Origin: Bacteroidaceae bacterium
Lineage (GTDB): Bacteria > Bacteroidota > Bacteroidia > Bacteroidales > Bacteroidaceae
Direction: 5' to 3'
Assembly: GCA_017464815.1 (NCBI GenBank)
Contig: JAFTYI010000031.1
Location: 1-64,000 of the forward strand
DNA length: 64,000 nucleotides
Under the pieces are notes generated by a model. It did not search any database, was not told the DNA's origin, and saw only the letters and a list, made by a program, of their open reading frames with translations. Positions 35,671 through 42,709 of the stretch are shown piece after piece. Position 1 is the stretch's first letter. Each line of letters starts with the position of its first letter. The position numbers and the translations under genes were made by a program.

Positions 35671-35701
35671 ATTGCCTGCTACCACAAACATGGTAGGCAA
35701 T
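35671..35701. promoter_or_regulatory. inverted repeat, candidate operator of the sulfur/encapsulin operon
   Basis: ATTGCC and TACC (35671-35676, 35680-35683) mirror GGTA and GGCAAT (35692-35701), with a 3-bp bulge on the left and an 8-bp centre. It ends 17 bp before the -33 element of the operon promoter, a good place for an activator. The protein that would bind is unknown. The rest of the 337-bp gap back to cysK shows only the cysK promoter. Confidence 0.5.
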
Positions 35702-35718
35702 ATGCCGCATGGATGGGA

Positions 35719-35749
35719 TTGTACACCGTGGCGGCTTGCACTAATTTTG
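35719..35749 (+). promoter_or_regulatory. promoter of the sulfur-carrier/encapsulin operon
   Basis: -33 TTG (35719-35721), 20-bp spacer, -7 TAATTTTG (35742-35749), 37 bp before the ATG at 35787. No terminator is seen until 41952, so all eight genes are probably one transcript. Confidence 0.8.
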
Positions 35750-35786
35750 CACCATGAAAGCAAAATAAATGAAATTTAGTTGGCAT

Positions 35787-36725
35787 ATGGAAAAAATAGC
35801 ACATGATTTGACGGATTTGATAGGGCGTACTCCCCTATTGGAACTTTCGCGAATAGGAAAGGACCTCGGATTAAAGGCACGGCTTATAGCCAAATTGGAA
35901 GCATTCAACCCCTTGCGCAGTGTGAAGGATAGGGTGGGATATGCGCTGATAACGTCTGCTATTGAGCAGGGAAAGATTGACGAAAAGACGACGATTATAG
36001 AACCGACAAGCGGCAATACGGGTATTGGCCTTGCTTTTGCTTGTGCGATATATGGCCATCGGCTGATTCTTACCATGCCCGACTCCATGAGTATCGAACG
36101 TCGCAGCTTGCTTCAAGCCTTGGGAAGCGAAATCGTATTGACTCCTGCCCACGAAGGTATGGTGGGGGCCATCCGGCGTGCCGAGGAACTGGCTGAAGAG
36201 ATCGGCAATGCCTATATCCCCCAACAGTTTAAGAATCCGGCCAATGCAAATATCCATCGTACCACTACCGCCATTGAGATTTGGAATGACACTGACGGGC
36301 AGGTCGATGTCTTTGTGAGCGGTATCGGCACGGGTGGTACAATCACCGGAGTAGGCGAAAGTCTGAAGAAACTTAATCCGAAAGTTAAGGTTGTGGCTGT
36401 AGAACCGGCTGACTCTCCCGTATTGAGTGGGGGCAAATCGGGACCGCACAAGATACAGGGCATCGGTGCAGGATTTGTTCCTAAAGTATTGAATACGGAT
36501 GTTTACGATGAAATTGTCCGCGTGAAGACGGAAGAGGCTGTCCAAGCAGGGCGATTGTTAGCCCTGAAGGAAGGAGTGTTGGCGGGAATTTCAAGTGGAG
36601 CAGCTCTGCATGCTGCCATTGAATTGGCCCGTCGGCCGGAGAATGCGGACAAGACGATTGTCGTGCTTCTTCCCGATACAGGCGAACGGTATCTTTCGAC
36701 TTTATTGTATAATCAAAAATTATGA
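35787..36725 (+). CDS. cysteine synthase-like PLP enzyme (CysM role proposed)
   Basis: 312 residues from [20 protein letters not shown]; an ATG six codons earlier is possible. The fold is that of O-acetylserine sulfhydrylase: Lys47 in [18 protein letters not shown], and [19 protein letters not shown]. The loop before the PLP lysine reads N-P-L-R-S where the CysK copy 340 bp away has N-P-G-G-S. In mycobacteria a related enzyme (CysM) takes sulfur from a thiocarboxylated carrier rather than free sulfide; here a carrier gene starts 3 nt later, so that use is proposed, not shown. Confidence 0.85.
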   Translation: MEKIAHDLTDLIGRTPLLELSRIGKDLGLKARLIAKLEAFNPLRSVKDRVGYALITSAIEQGKIDEKTTIIEPTSGNTGIGLAFACAIYGHRLILTMPDSMSIERRSLLQALGSEIVLTPAHEGMVGAIRRAEELAEEIGNAYIPQQFKNPANANIHRTTTAIEIWNDTDGQVDVFVSGIGTGGTITGVGESLKKLNPKVKVVAVEPADSPVLSGGKSGPHKIQGIGAGFVPKVLNTDVYDEIVRVKTEEAVQAGRLLALKEGVLAGISSGAALHAAIELARRPENADKTIVVLLPDTGERYLSTLLYNQKL

Positions 36726-36728
36726 GAC

Positions 36729-36947
36729 ATGGCTAAAATTACAGTGAATGGTGAAGTGCAGGAGGTACAACTCCCCCTGACAGTTGCGGAGTTACTCCAG
36801 CAAAGTGACGTGCAGCAACCGGACATGGTTTCTGTGCAGTTGAATGAAGAGTTCTTGGAGCGGAATGAATTTCCGACACAACAGTTACAAGAGGGTGACG
36901 AAGTGGAATTTCTTTACTTTATGGGTGGAGGACAGGTGTATGTATGA
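36729..36947 (+). CDS. ubiquitin-like (ThiS/MoaD/CysO type) sulfur carrier with capped C-terminus
   Basis: A 72-residue beta-grasp protein beginning MAKITVNGEVQEVQLPLTVA. Sulfur carriers of this family must end in Gly-Gly to be adenylated and thiocarboxylated. This one reads F-M-G66-G67-G68 and then four more residues, Gln-Val-Tyr-Val, so it has to be trimmed first; a JAMM protease is encoded in the same operon. The last codons overlap the start of the E1-like gene by 8 nt. The neighbourhood (cysteine synthase, protease) argues for a CysO-like role rather than thiamine or molybdopterin synthesis, whose genes are absent. Confidence 0.88.
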   Translation: MAKITVNGEVQEVQLPLTVAELLQQSDVQQPDMVSVQLNEEFLERNEFPTQQLQEGDEVEFLYFMGGGQVYV

Positions 36948-37752
36948 TTTCACAGAGGAAGAACTGAAACGTTATAGCCGGCACATTTTGCTGCAGGATG
37001 TGGGCGTGGAAGGACAAGAAAAAATCAAGCAGGGTAAAGTCCTGGTTGTCGGGGCAGGAGGACTTGGTGCTCCTGTTGCTCTCTATCTGGCAGCAGCCGG
37101 AGTGGGAACAATCGGTATCGTGGATGGGGATGTGGTAGATATCAGTAACCTGCAGCGTCAGATTATCCACTTTACTCCCGATACAGACCGGCCCAAAGTG
37201 GATTCGGCCCGCGAAAAGATAAAGCTGATCAATCCGAATGTGAAAGTAAACACATACAAGCAGTTCTTGAGTGCCGACAATGCCCTTGACATCATTAAAG
37301 AGTATGATTTCGTAGTCGATGGGACGGATAATTTCCCGGTGAAGTTCCTCATAAATGATGCTTGTGTCATGGCCGGAAAGCCTTTTTCGCATGGAGGCAT
37401 CCTCCGCTTTGAGGGGCAGACATTCACACATCTTCCGGGTACTGCTTGTTACCGTTGCTTGTTCAATTCGCCACCTCCAGCAGGTGCTGTCCCCACCTGT
37501 TCGCAAGCCGGAGTGTTGGGGGCCATTGCCGGAATGCTGGGAACCATCCAGGCTGCTGAAACATTGAAGTATCTGACGGGCGTTGGCGAATTGCTGACCG
37601 ACCGTTTGCTTACGTTCAATGCCAAGACAATGGAGTTCCGTAAGATAAAGACTCGCCGACATGACCATTGTCCGTTGTGCGGGACACATCCCACGGTGAA
37701 AGAACTGGTTGATTATGAACAACCAACGTGTGAACTGAAGAAACATAAATGA
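36940..37752 (+). CDS. E1-like carrier-adenylating enzyme (ThiF/MoeB/HesA family)
   Basis: 270 residues from MYDFTEEELKRYSRHILLQD. The ATP-binding G-A-G-G-L-G is at 38-43, the conserved Asp and R-Q-I-I-H follow, Cys187 in PTCSQAG is the likely catalytic Cys, and two C-x-x-C pairs (170/173 and 244/247) bind structural zinc. It would adenylate the C-terminal glycine of the carrier encoded just before. No rhodanese domain is fused, unlike mycobacterial MoeZ, so sulfur must come from another protein; DsrE-, TusA- and desulfurase-like genes follow. The next gene overlaps by 4 nt. Confidence 0.92.
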   Translation: MYDFTEEELKRYSRHILLQDVGVEGQEKIKQGKVLVVGAGGLGAPVALYLAAAGVGTIGIVDGDVVDISNLQRQIIHFTPDTDRPKVDSAREKIKLINPNVKVNTYKQFLSADNALDIIKEYDFVVDGTDNFPVKFLINDACVMAGKPFSHGGILRFEGQTFTHLPGTACYRCLFNSPPPAGAVPTCSQAGVLGAIAGMLGTIQAAETLKYLTGVGELLTDRLLTFNAKTMEFRKIKTRRHDHCPLCGTHPTVKELVDYEQPTCELKKHK

Positions 37753-38276
37753 ACAAGCGTATGGGAATCATTGAAAATGCACTGACAAAATCGGAAGCAA
37801 AGAGTGTCAAAAAACTCTCCATTATTGCCTTTAGCGGCGACTTTGACAAGTTGACGGCTGTCTTTACTCTTGCCACAGGTGCAGCTGCTGTGGGTTATGA
37901 GGTCAATATCTTTTTCACCTTCTGGGGATTGGATGCAATCAAGCAGAAACGGGGAAGAGCTTTCGTAGGAGGTAATTGGCTGACAAAACTATTCGGATTC
38001 TTGATGGGAGGTGTAAAGGTTGCCCCCAACAGCCGTTTCAACTTCCTTGGAGCCGGTCCCCGCATCTTCCGCCATCTGATGCGCAAGAAAAACATTGCCA
38101 CATTGGAAGAACTGATGGAGGCAGCGAATGCTCTTGGGGTCAACCTGTATGCTTGTGAAATGGCAATGCTTGTCCTTGGTTTGGAAAAGAAGGATTTCAT
38201 TCACGAGGTAAAGGATGTTTTGGGAGTCGCCACTTTCCTTCGTATCAGTGAAGGGGGAGAAACATTATTCATTTAA
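37749..38276 (+). CDS. DsrE-family (DsrE2/DrsE_2-like) sulfur-relay protein
   Basis: A 175-residue protein of the DsrE/F/H-like superfamily. It contains a hydrophobic N-terminal strand-loop (IIAFSGDFDKLTAVFTLATG) and an amphipathic segment around 79-90; Cys136 in NLYACEMAM is the plausible persulfide carrier. Members pass sulfur between TusA-like and other proteins in sulfur oxidation and tRNA thiolation. Here it lies between the E1 and TusA genes, overlapping the former by 4 nt. Confidence 0.82.
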   Translation: MNKRMGIIENALTKSEAKSVKKLSIIAFSGDFDKLTAVFTLATGAAAVGYEVNIFFTFWGLDAIKQKRGRAFVGGNWLTKLFGFLMGGVKVAPNSRFNFLGAGPRIFRHLMRKKNIATLEELMEAANALGVNLYACEMAMLVLGLEKKDFIHEVKDVLGVATFLRISEGGETLFI

Positions 38277-38291
38277 AAAATCAGAAAACAG

Positions 38292-38513
38292 ATGACACAT
38301 ACATTGGATATAACTCAGGAACATTGTCCCATGACATTTGTACGTACCAAACTGAAATTGGCCCAAATAGAAAAGGGCGACATCTTGGAAGTGCTTCTCA
38401 GTGAGGGGGAACCTTTGGAAAATGTGCCCCGAAGTGCAGAAGAGCAGGGCTTCAAGGTGATTGCAGTAGAGCATGTGGAAGGACCTGTGCATCGGGTCAT
38501 CATAGAAAAATAG
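38292..38513 (+). CDS. TusA-like sulfur-transfer protein
   Basis: A 73-residue TusA-family protein. The sulfur-carrying Cys12 is kept, but the family motif C-P-x-P reads C-P-M-T here, followed by FVRTKLKLAQI. TusA proteins accept persulfide sulfur from cysteine desulfurases. Encoded 15 nt after the DsrE-like gene and 9 nt before the JAMM protease, it is well placed as the link between the desulfurase and the carrier. Confidence 0.85.
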   Translation: MTHTLDITQEHCPMTFVRTKLKLAQIEKGDILEVLLSEGEPLENVPRSAEEQGFKVIAVEHVEGPVHRVIIEK

Positions 38514-38522
38514 GTACAGGTT

Positions 38523-38936
38523 ATGAAAATAAAGAGAGAGATTGTGGAACAAATAGTGGCACAGGCCCTTCGGGAACTTCCGAATGAGTCGTGCGGTTAT
38601 CTGTTCGGTAAGAAGAATGCTGTATCGGCAAACTATCCCATGACTAATGCCGATCACAGTCCTGAACATTTTTCGTTCGTTCCGCAAGAGCAATTTGCAG
38701 CCATCAAAGAGGCGCGCAAACAGCACCTGGAAGTGGTAGGCAGCTGGCACAGCCACCCGTCTTCTCCTTCCCGGCCTTCGGAAGAGGACATTCGTTTGGC
38801 GTATGATCCGAACATCATTTATTTTATCCTTTCGCTGGAAGCAAAGGAACCTGTACTCAATGCGTTCCGTATCGACAACGGTCATGTGGAAAAATTGGCA
38901 TTGGAAATAATGGACCAGGAAGAATCAGATTTATAA
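38523..38936 (+). CDS. JAMM/MPN+ metalloprotease (Mec+-like)
   Basis: 137 residues with the full JAMM zinc motif: Glu22 (NESCGYLFG), H76-S-H78, Ser86 and Asp89 in WHSHPSSPSRPSEED. In mycobacteria Mec+ releases cysteine from CysO-cysteine; in thioquinolobactin and Wolinella methionine systems JAMM enzymes trim extra residues from a carrier to expose Gly-Gly. The capped carrier in this operon makes the second activity, or both, likely. Confidence 0.92.
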   Translation: MKIKREIVEQIVAQALRELPNESCGYLFGKKNAVSANYPMTNADHSPEHFSFVPQEQFAAIKEARKQHLEVVGSWHSHPSSPSRPSEEDIRLAYDPNIIYFILSLEAKEPVLNAFRIDNGHVEKLALEIMDQEESDL

Positions 38937-38956
38937 CGACTAAAAACAAAATTATT

Positions 38957-40396
38957 ATGGCAGAAAACAATTTACAGCGCAGTGTTACAACTGCAACCGC
39001 CCGCAAGCTGGCGAATACGACCAAGACGGCACCTCAAATGGGGTCCATTACTCCGCGTCTTCTTTTGAAGCTTCTCCCTTGGGTGCAGGTGGAGAGCGGT
39101 ACTTATCGGGTAAACCGCACCAAGGTGGAATTAAAGAAAGCCGAACGTGTCTCTGTAGAATATCTTGAAGGGGTTCCCAGTTTTCAGGCGAAAAGCTTAC
39201 GAGGCATCCCCGTATTTTCACACATTGAAGAAGAGGTTGTCCGCCGTATAGCCAAACGTTTCATCACAGAGGAGGTGGACTTGGGCAATTACCTGATTCG
39301 TGAGGGGCAGGACAAGCAGAAGTTCTTCATTGTAGCCAGCGGACAGGCAGAAGTCATCAGTAAAGGTATTCATGGCGAAGAGTTGCGTATCGCTCTCTTG
39401 AGTGAAGGTGAATATTTTGGTGAAGCAGACCTGTTGAGCGACAGCCTTTCCGGGGTGACGGTGAGAAGTGTCACACCCAGTGTCTTCTTCACATTGCAAA
39501 GCAGTGAACTGGAAAACATCATAAAGGAAGTTCCTGATTTCAGGGAGCGTTTCCAGAAGGCCGTGGACGAGCATCTCCGCTTGAAGGCTACCGTAAACGT
39601 CCATGGAGAAAAGCATATCGATCTGGTGAGCGGACACGAGGAGGACAATATAATCCCTGAAACGTACATCGACTATGAAGAGCACCCGGCCGAATACTCA
39701 TTGAATACACTTCAGACGGTAGTGCGGGTACATACCCGTGTGAGTGACCTTTACAACAACCCGCTCAACCAGCTGGAGCAGCAATTGCGCCTCAGCATTG
39801 AGAGTATCAAGGAACGTCAGGAATGGGAACTCATCAACAACAAAAGGTTTGGTTTGCTGGCAAGTGTGGATCCCGGCTATCGCATTTCCACCCGTTATGG
39901 CGCACCGACACCGGATGATTTGGACGAACTCCTTTCACTGGTATGGAAGAATCCGGCTTTCTTTATCGCCCACCCGCGTGCAATAGCAGCTTTTGAGCGT
40001 GAATGCACATGGAGGGGTGTACCCCCTGCAACCACGGACATTTTTGGAACAAAGGTGATTTTGTGGCGTGGGGTACCCATTATCCCAAGTGACAAGGTTG
40101 AAATCAAAGGGCAATATCTGACAAACCGCGGAGTGGGAACAACCGACATCATTTTAGTACGCACGGGAGAAAAGGAGCAAGGTGTTGTAGGATTGCACCA
40201 GACAGGGATACCCGGAGAGATTGCCCCCTCGCTTTCAGCCAGGCTCATGGGATTGGACAAGTATGGAGTGGCCTCTTATTTGTTGACCAAGTATTTCAGC
40301 CTTTCAGCTTTGACGGACGATGCCATTGCCGTATTGGAAAATGTGGAAGTGGGTTACTATCACGACTATCAACATCGCAACAAAGTAGAAAAATAA
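38957..40396 (+). CDS. family 2B-type encapsulin shell protein
   Basis: A 479-residue protein. Residues about 83-205 form a Crp-like cyclic-nucleotide-binding domain (GQAEVISKG and YFGEADLL), set inside an HK97-type encapsulin shell fold: the N-terminal arm (1-80) and the C-terminal 270 residues, including TRYGAPTPDDLDELLSLVWK, IFGTKVILWRGVPIIPSDKV and GEIAPSLSARLMGLDKYGVA. Such inserts mark family 2B encapsulins. The phosphate cassette lacks the usual Arg after FGE-x-L-L, so nucleotide binding is doubtful. The next gene, 10 nt on, is the cargo enzyme. Confidence 0.9.
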   Translation: MAENNLQRSVTTATARKLANTTKTAPQMGSITPRLLLKLLPWVQVESGTYRVNRTKVELKKAERVSVEYLEGVPSFQAKSLRGIPVFSHIEEEVVRRIAKRFITEEVDLGNYLIREGQDKQKFFIVASGQAEVISKGIHGEELRIALLSEGEYFGEADLLSDSLSGVTVRSVTPSVFFTLQSSELENIIKEVPDFRERFQKAVDEHLRLKATVNVHGEKHIDLVSGHEEDNIIPETYIDYEEHPAEYSLNTLQTVVRVHTRVSDLYNNPLNQLEQQLRLSIESIKERQEWELINNKRFGLLASVDPGYRISTRYGAPTPDDLDELLSLVWKNPAFFIAHPRAIAAFERECTWRGVPPATTDIFGTKVILWRGVPIIPSDKVEIKGQYLTNRGVGTTDIILVRTGEKEQGVVGLHQTGIPGEIAPSLSARLMGLDKYGVASYLLTKYFSLSALTDDAIAVLENVEVGYYHDYQHRNKVEK

Positions 40397-40406
40397 AAAA
40401 AGGATT

Positions 40407-41921
40407 ATGATTCCAACTGAATTTGATCATACGTTTGTCGGGACAGAATGGGGTGACATCGGCCGGTTGCGGTCGATAGCCTCCGGATTCTGTTCCGAGG
40501 AGCTTGCACATGAGACGCCTCCATGTGTCTTGGAGAAGACGGATGGGCAGCTTAATCTTGAGGAATTGGAACAGGGTTTTCTGCGGATGTTGAACGGTGA
40601 TGACGGCTTTCCTGCCGTCACGCCCTCGCAACAATGGATTGGAGAGAGTGGTTTTGGCATAGGCATCCCCGAAACGGAATCGCTCAGACAGTTGCACTAT
40701 ACCGATTCGGATACTCTTCCAATAGAAGAAGCCCGAAAGGATTTTCCGATTTTGCAGCAGAAGGTGAACGGTCATGAACTCGTATGGTTTGACAACGGAG
40801 CCACCACGCAAAAGCCCCGTCAGGTGATAGAGGCCATCTCCGACTACTATTCCCGATACAACAGCAACATCCATCGGGGCGCACATACGCTTGCAGCAAA
40901 GGCCACCGACGCTTACGAAGAAGCCCGTGAAAAGGTGCGCAGCTTCATCAATGCCTCTTCCACAGAAGAAATCGTATTTGTCAGAGGGACAACCGAAGCC
41001 ATCAACCTGGTAGCCCAGACGTTCGGGCGGAAGTTTCTGGGGGTAGGCGATGAAGTGATAGTTTCTACGCTGGACCACCATGCAAACATTGTGCCTTGGC
41101 AACAAGTCTGCAAGGAACGTGGGGCGGAACTGAAAGTCATCCCCATTGACAAGGACGGCAATCTGATTCTTGAAGACTATGAACGGCTCATTTCACCGCG
41201 CACCAGATTCGTATCGGTGGGGCATGTGAACAATACGTTTGGGACCATCAACGATGTGAAACGGATTATCGAGGTGGCACATCGTCTGAATGTGCCCGTA
41301 CTGATTGACGGTGCACAGAGTATCGCCCACACCAAGGTCGATGTGCAAGCTTTGGATGCCGATTTCTTTGTCTTTTCAGGGCATAAGATTTATGCTCCTA
41401 CGGGCATAGGGGTGCTGTATGGCAAGCAACGTCTGCTCGAAATTCTTCCCCCTTGGCAGGGAGGAGGCAATATGATAAAGGACGTCACGATCGAAGAAAC
41501 CCAGTTCAATGCCCCTCCCGCCCGTTTTGAGGCCGGCACACCCAATGTGGCGGATGCCATCGGATTGGGGGCGGCTCTTGACTATGTCAGCCGGATAGGC
41601 ATTTCCGTCATCGAACGGCATGAGCACGAACTGACCGAGTATGCCCGCCAACAATTGTCGCAGATTAAAGGACTGACACTTATCGGCAATCCCAAGCAAC
41701 GTGTCAGTGTCGTCTCTTTCGAACTGGATGGCATTGCTACTCCCGAAGTCGGCAGGCTGCTCGACAAAGAGGGGATAGCCGTCCGTGCCGGTCACCATTG
41801 TGCCCAACCCGCCCTGCGGGCCTTGGGCTACGAAATGAGTGTGCGTCCCTCCTTCGCCTTTTATAACACCAAAGAAGAAATCGACCGTTTGGTCAGTGCC
41901 GTCAGGAAGATAGTAGGCTGA
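40407..41921 (+). CDS. SufS-type cysteine desulfurase, encapsulin cargo
   Basis: 504 residues, about 105 more than SufS. The catalytic domain starts near residue 106 (IEEARKDFPIL): PLP Lys327 in SGHKIYAPTGIG and persulfide Cys465 in RAGHHCAQPALRALG. The first ~105 residues are low in recognisable structure, rich in Gly, Glu and Pro, with motifs such as GEWGDI-like and IGESGFGIGIPE; family 2 encapsulin desulfurases use such an extension for loading into the shell. The enzyme removes sulfur from cysteine as a persulfide. Last gene of the operon; a terminator follows. Confidence 0.92.
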   Translation: MIPTEFDHTFVGTEWGDIGRLRSIASGFCSEELAHETPPCVLEKTDGQLNLEELEQGFLRMLNGDDGFPAVTPSQQWIGESGFGIGIPETESLRQLHYTDSDTLPIEEARKDFPILQQKVNGHELVWFDNGATTQKPRQVIEAISDYYSRYNSNIHRGAHTLAAKATDAYEEAREKVRSFINASSTEEIVFVRGTTEAINLVAQTFGRKFLGVGDEVIVSTLDHHANIVPWQQVCKERGAELKVIPIDKDGNLILEDYERLISPRTRFVSVGHVNNTFGTINDVKRIIEVAHRLNVPVLIDGAQSIAHTKVDVQALDADFFVFSGHKIYAPTGIGVLYGKQRLLEILPPWQGGGNMIKDVTIEETQFNAPPARFEAGTPNVADAIGLGAALDYVSRIGISVIERHEHELTEYARQQLSQIKGLTLIGNPKQRVSVVSFELDGIATPEVGRLLDKEGIAVRAGHHCAQPALRALGYEMSVRPSFAFYNTKEEIDRLVSAVRKIVG

Positions 41922-41951
41922 GATATTCTGACGGACAAAAAAGAGAGACAG

Positions 41952-42003
41952 ACTCCGCTCGCGAACCTATTATATATAGGGACGGGAGCGGAGTTTATGT
42001 TTT
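41952..42003 (+). terminator. terminator of the encapsulin operon
   Basis: Arms ACTCCGCTC (41952-41960) and GAGCGGAGT (41986-41994), with an inner CCTAT/ATAGG pairing, then TTATGTTTT. Confidence 0.8.
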
Positions 42004-42095
42004 ATACAACTTCCCGGAGATATACTCCATCCGCAAAGTCAGTATATATCTGTTGGTAATTTAATATACCTCCTTTGACGGGTGAAGTATATTTG

Positions 42096-42252
42096 CCTTG
42101 AAAAAGAAAGAGTAAACCCATTTCATGACTAAGTTAAAAACAAGTCAACGATAACTAAAAATAAAGTTTAACTCAGTCAACCCAAGCTACAAATAAGATA
42201 GAAAGTAGTCAACGGAAATCGTTAACATACACCTTGAAAAAGAAAGAGTAAA
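42096..42252 (+). repeat. pair of identical 21-bp direct repeats
   Basis: CCTTGAAAAAGAAAGAGTAA plus one A occurs at 42096-42116 and again at 42232-42252, 136 bp apart. Between them AGTCAAC occurs three times. No gene is visible in 41995-42676; the gap holds this pair, the palindrome array and promoter-like elements. Confidence 0.75.
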
Positions 42253-42263
42253 GCTGGCAAGCC

Positions 42264-42351
42264 AGTACTTCTCAAGAAATACTCGAGTACTTCCTAAGAA
42301 GTACTGCAATACTTATTAAGCAATACTGTAGTATTTCCTAAGAAGTACTGG
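42264..42351. repeat. four tandem 22-bp palindromic units
   Basis: Units begin at 42264, 42286, 42308 and 42330, of the form AGTACTTCnnAAGAAGTACT with small changes. The flanks add an outer dyad (AAGCC ... GGCTT). A -7-like TACCTTTG on the minus strand (42406-42413) would transcribe leftward through the array, though its -33 is poor. Confidence 0.85.
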
Positions 42352-42605
42352 CTTACCTTTTGCATTGTCTGAAACCTTTTTCATACACAATCAATTTCAA
42401 TGGTGCAAAGGTAGTGCCGTTTCTGTCAATGGAAAATCCCATAGTGGAGGCATTTGTCCTGCCATGCATAAGGTAGAAAGAATGAGTCTCTCTAAAAATG
42501 AAGAATATCCACACTGTCAAACACCCGATTTATAGAATAATATTCTGCTCAGACATGTCGGTTTACCTGTAGAAAGAATAATTTTCCAAAGTGATGAGGA
42601 GGTAG

Positions 42606-42635
42606 TTCGTATCTCAGAATTTCTCTTTACCTTTG
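42606..42635 (+). promoter_or_regulatory. promoter of the MetY-like gene at 42710
   Basis: -33 TTC (42606-42608, one mismatch to TTG), 19-bp spacer, -7 TACCTTTG (42628-42635). Confidence 0.6.
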
Positions 42636-42709
42636 CAGCCGGAAAAGGTGAGAAATCATAGAAATAGAATATAATAATGTATTTCAAAAAGGATATACGA
42701 GAAAAACAG

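Noticed and set aside
36729-37752. Carrier plus E1 as part of thiamine (ThiS-ThiF) or molybdopterin (MoaD-MoeB) synthesis
   Set aside because: No thiG, thiH, thiC, moaE or related gene nearby; the capped carrier, JAMM protease and cysteine synthase point to a CysO-like pathway.
38957-40396. Shell gene as a plain Crp-type regulator
   Set aside because: There is no helix-turn-helix; the remaining ~350 residues match an encapsulin shell and the neighbour is the known cargo type.
42264-42351. Possible CRISPR array
   Set aside because: Units are contiguous palindromes without unique spacers, and there are no cas genes.
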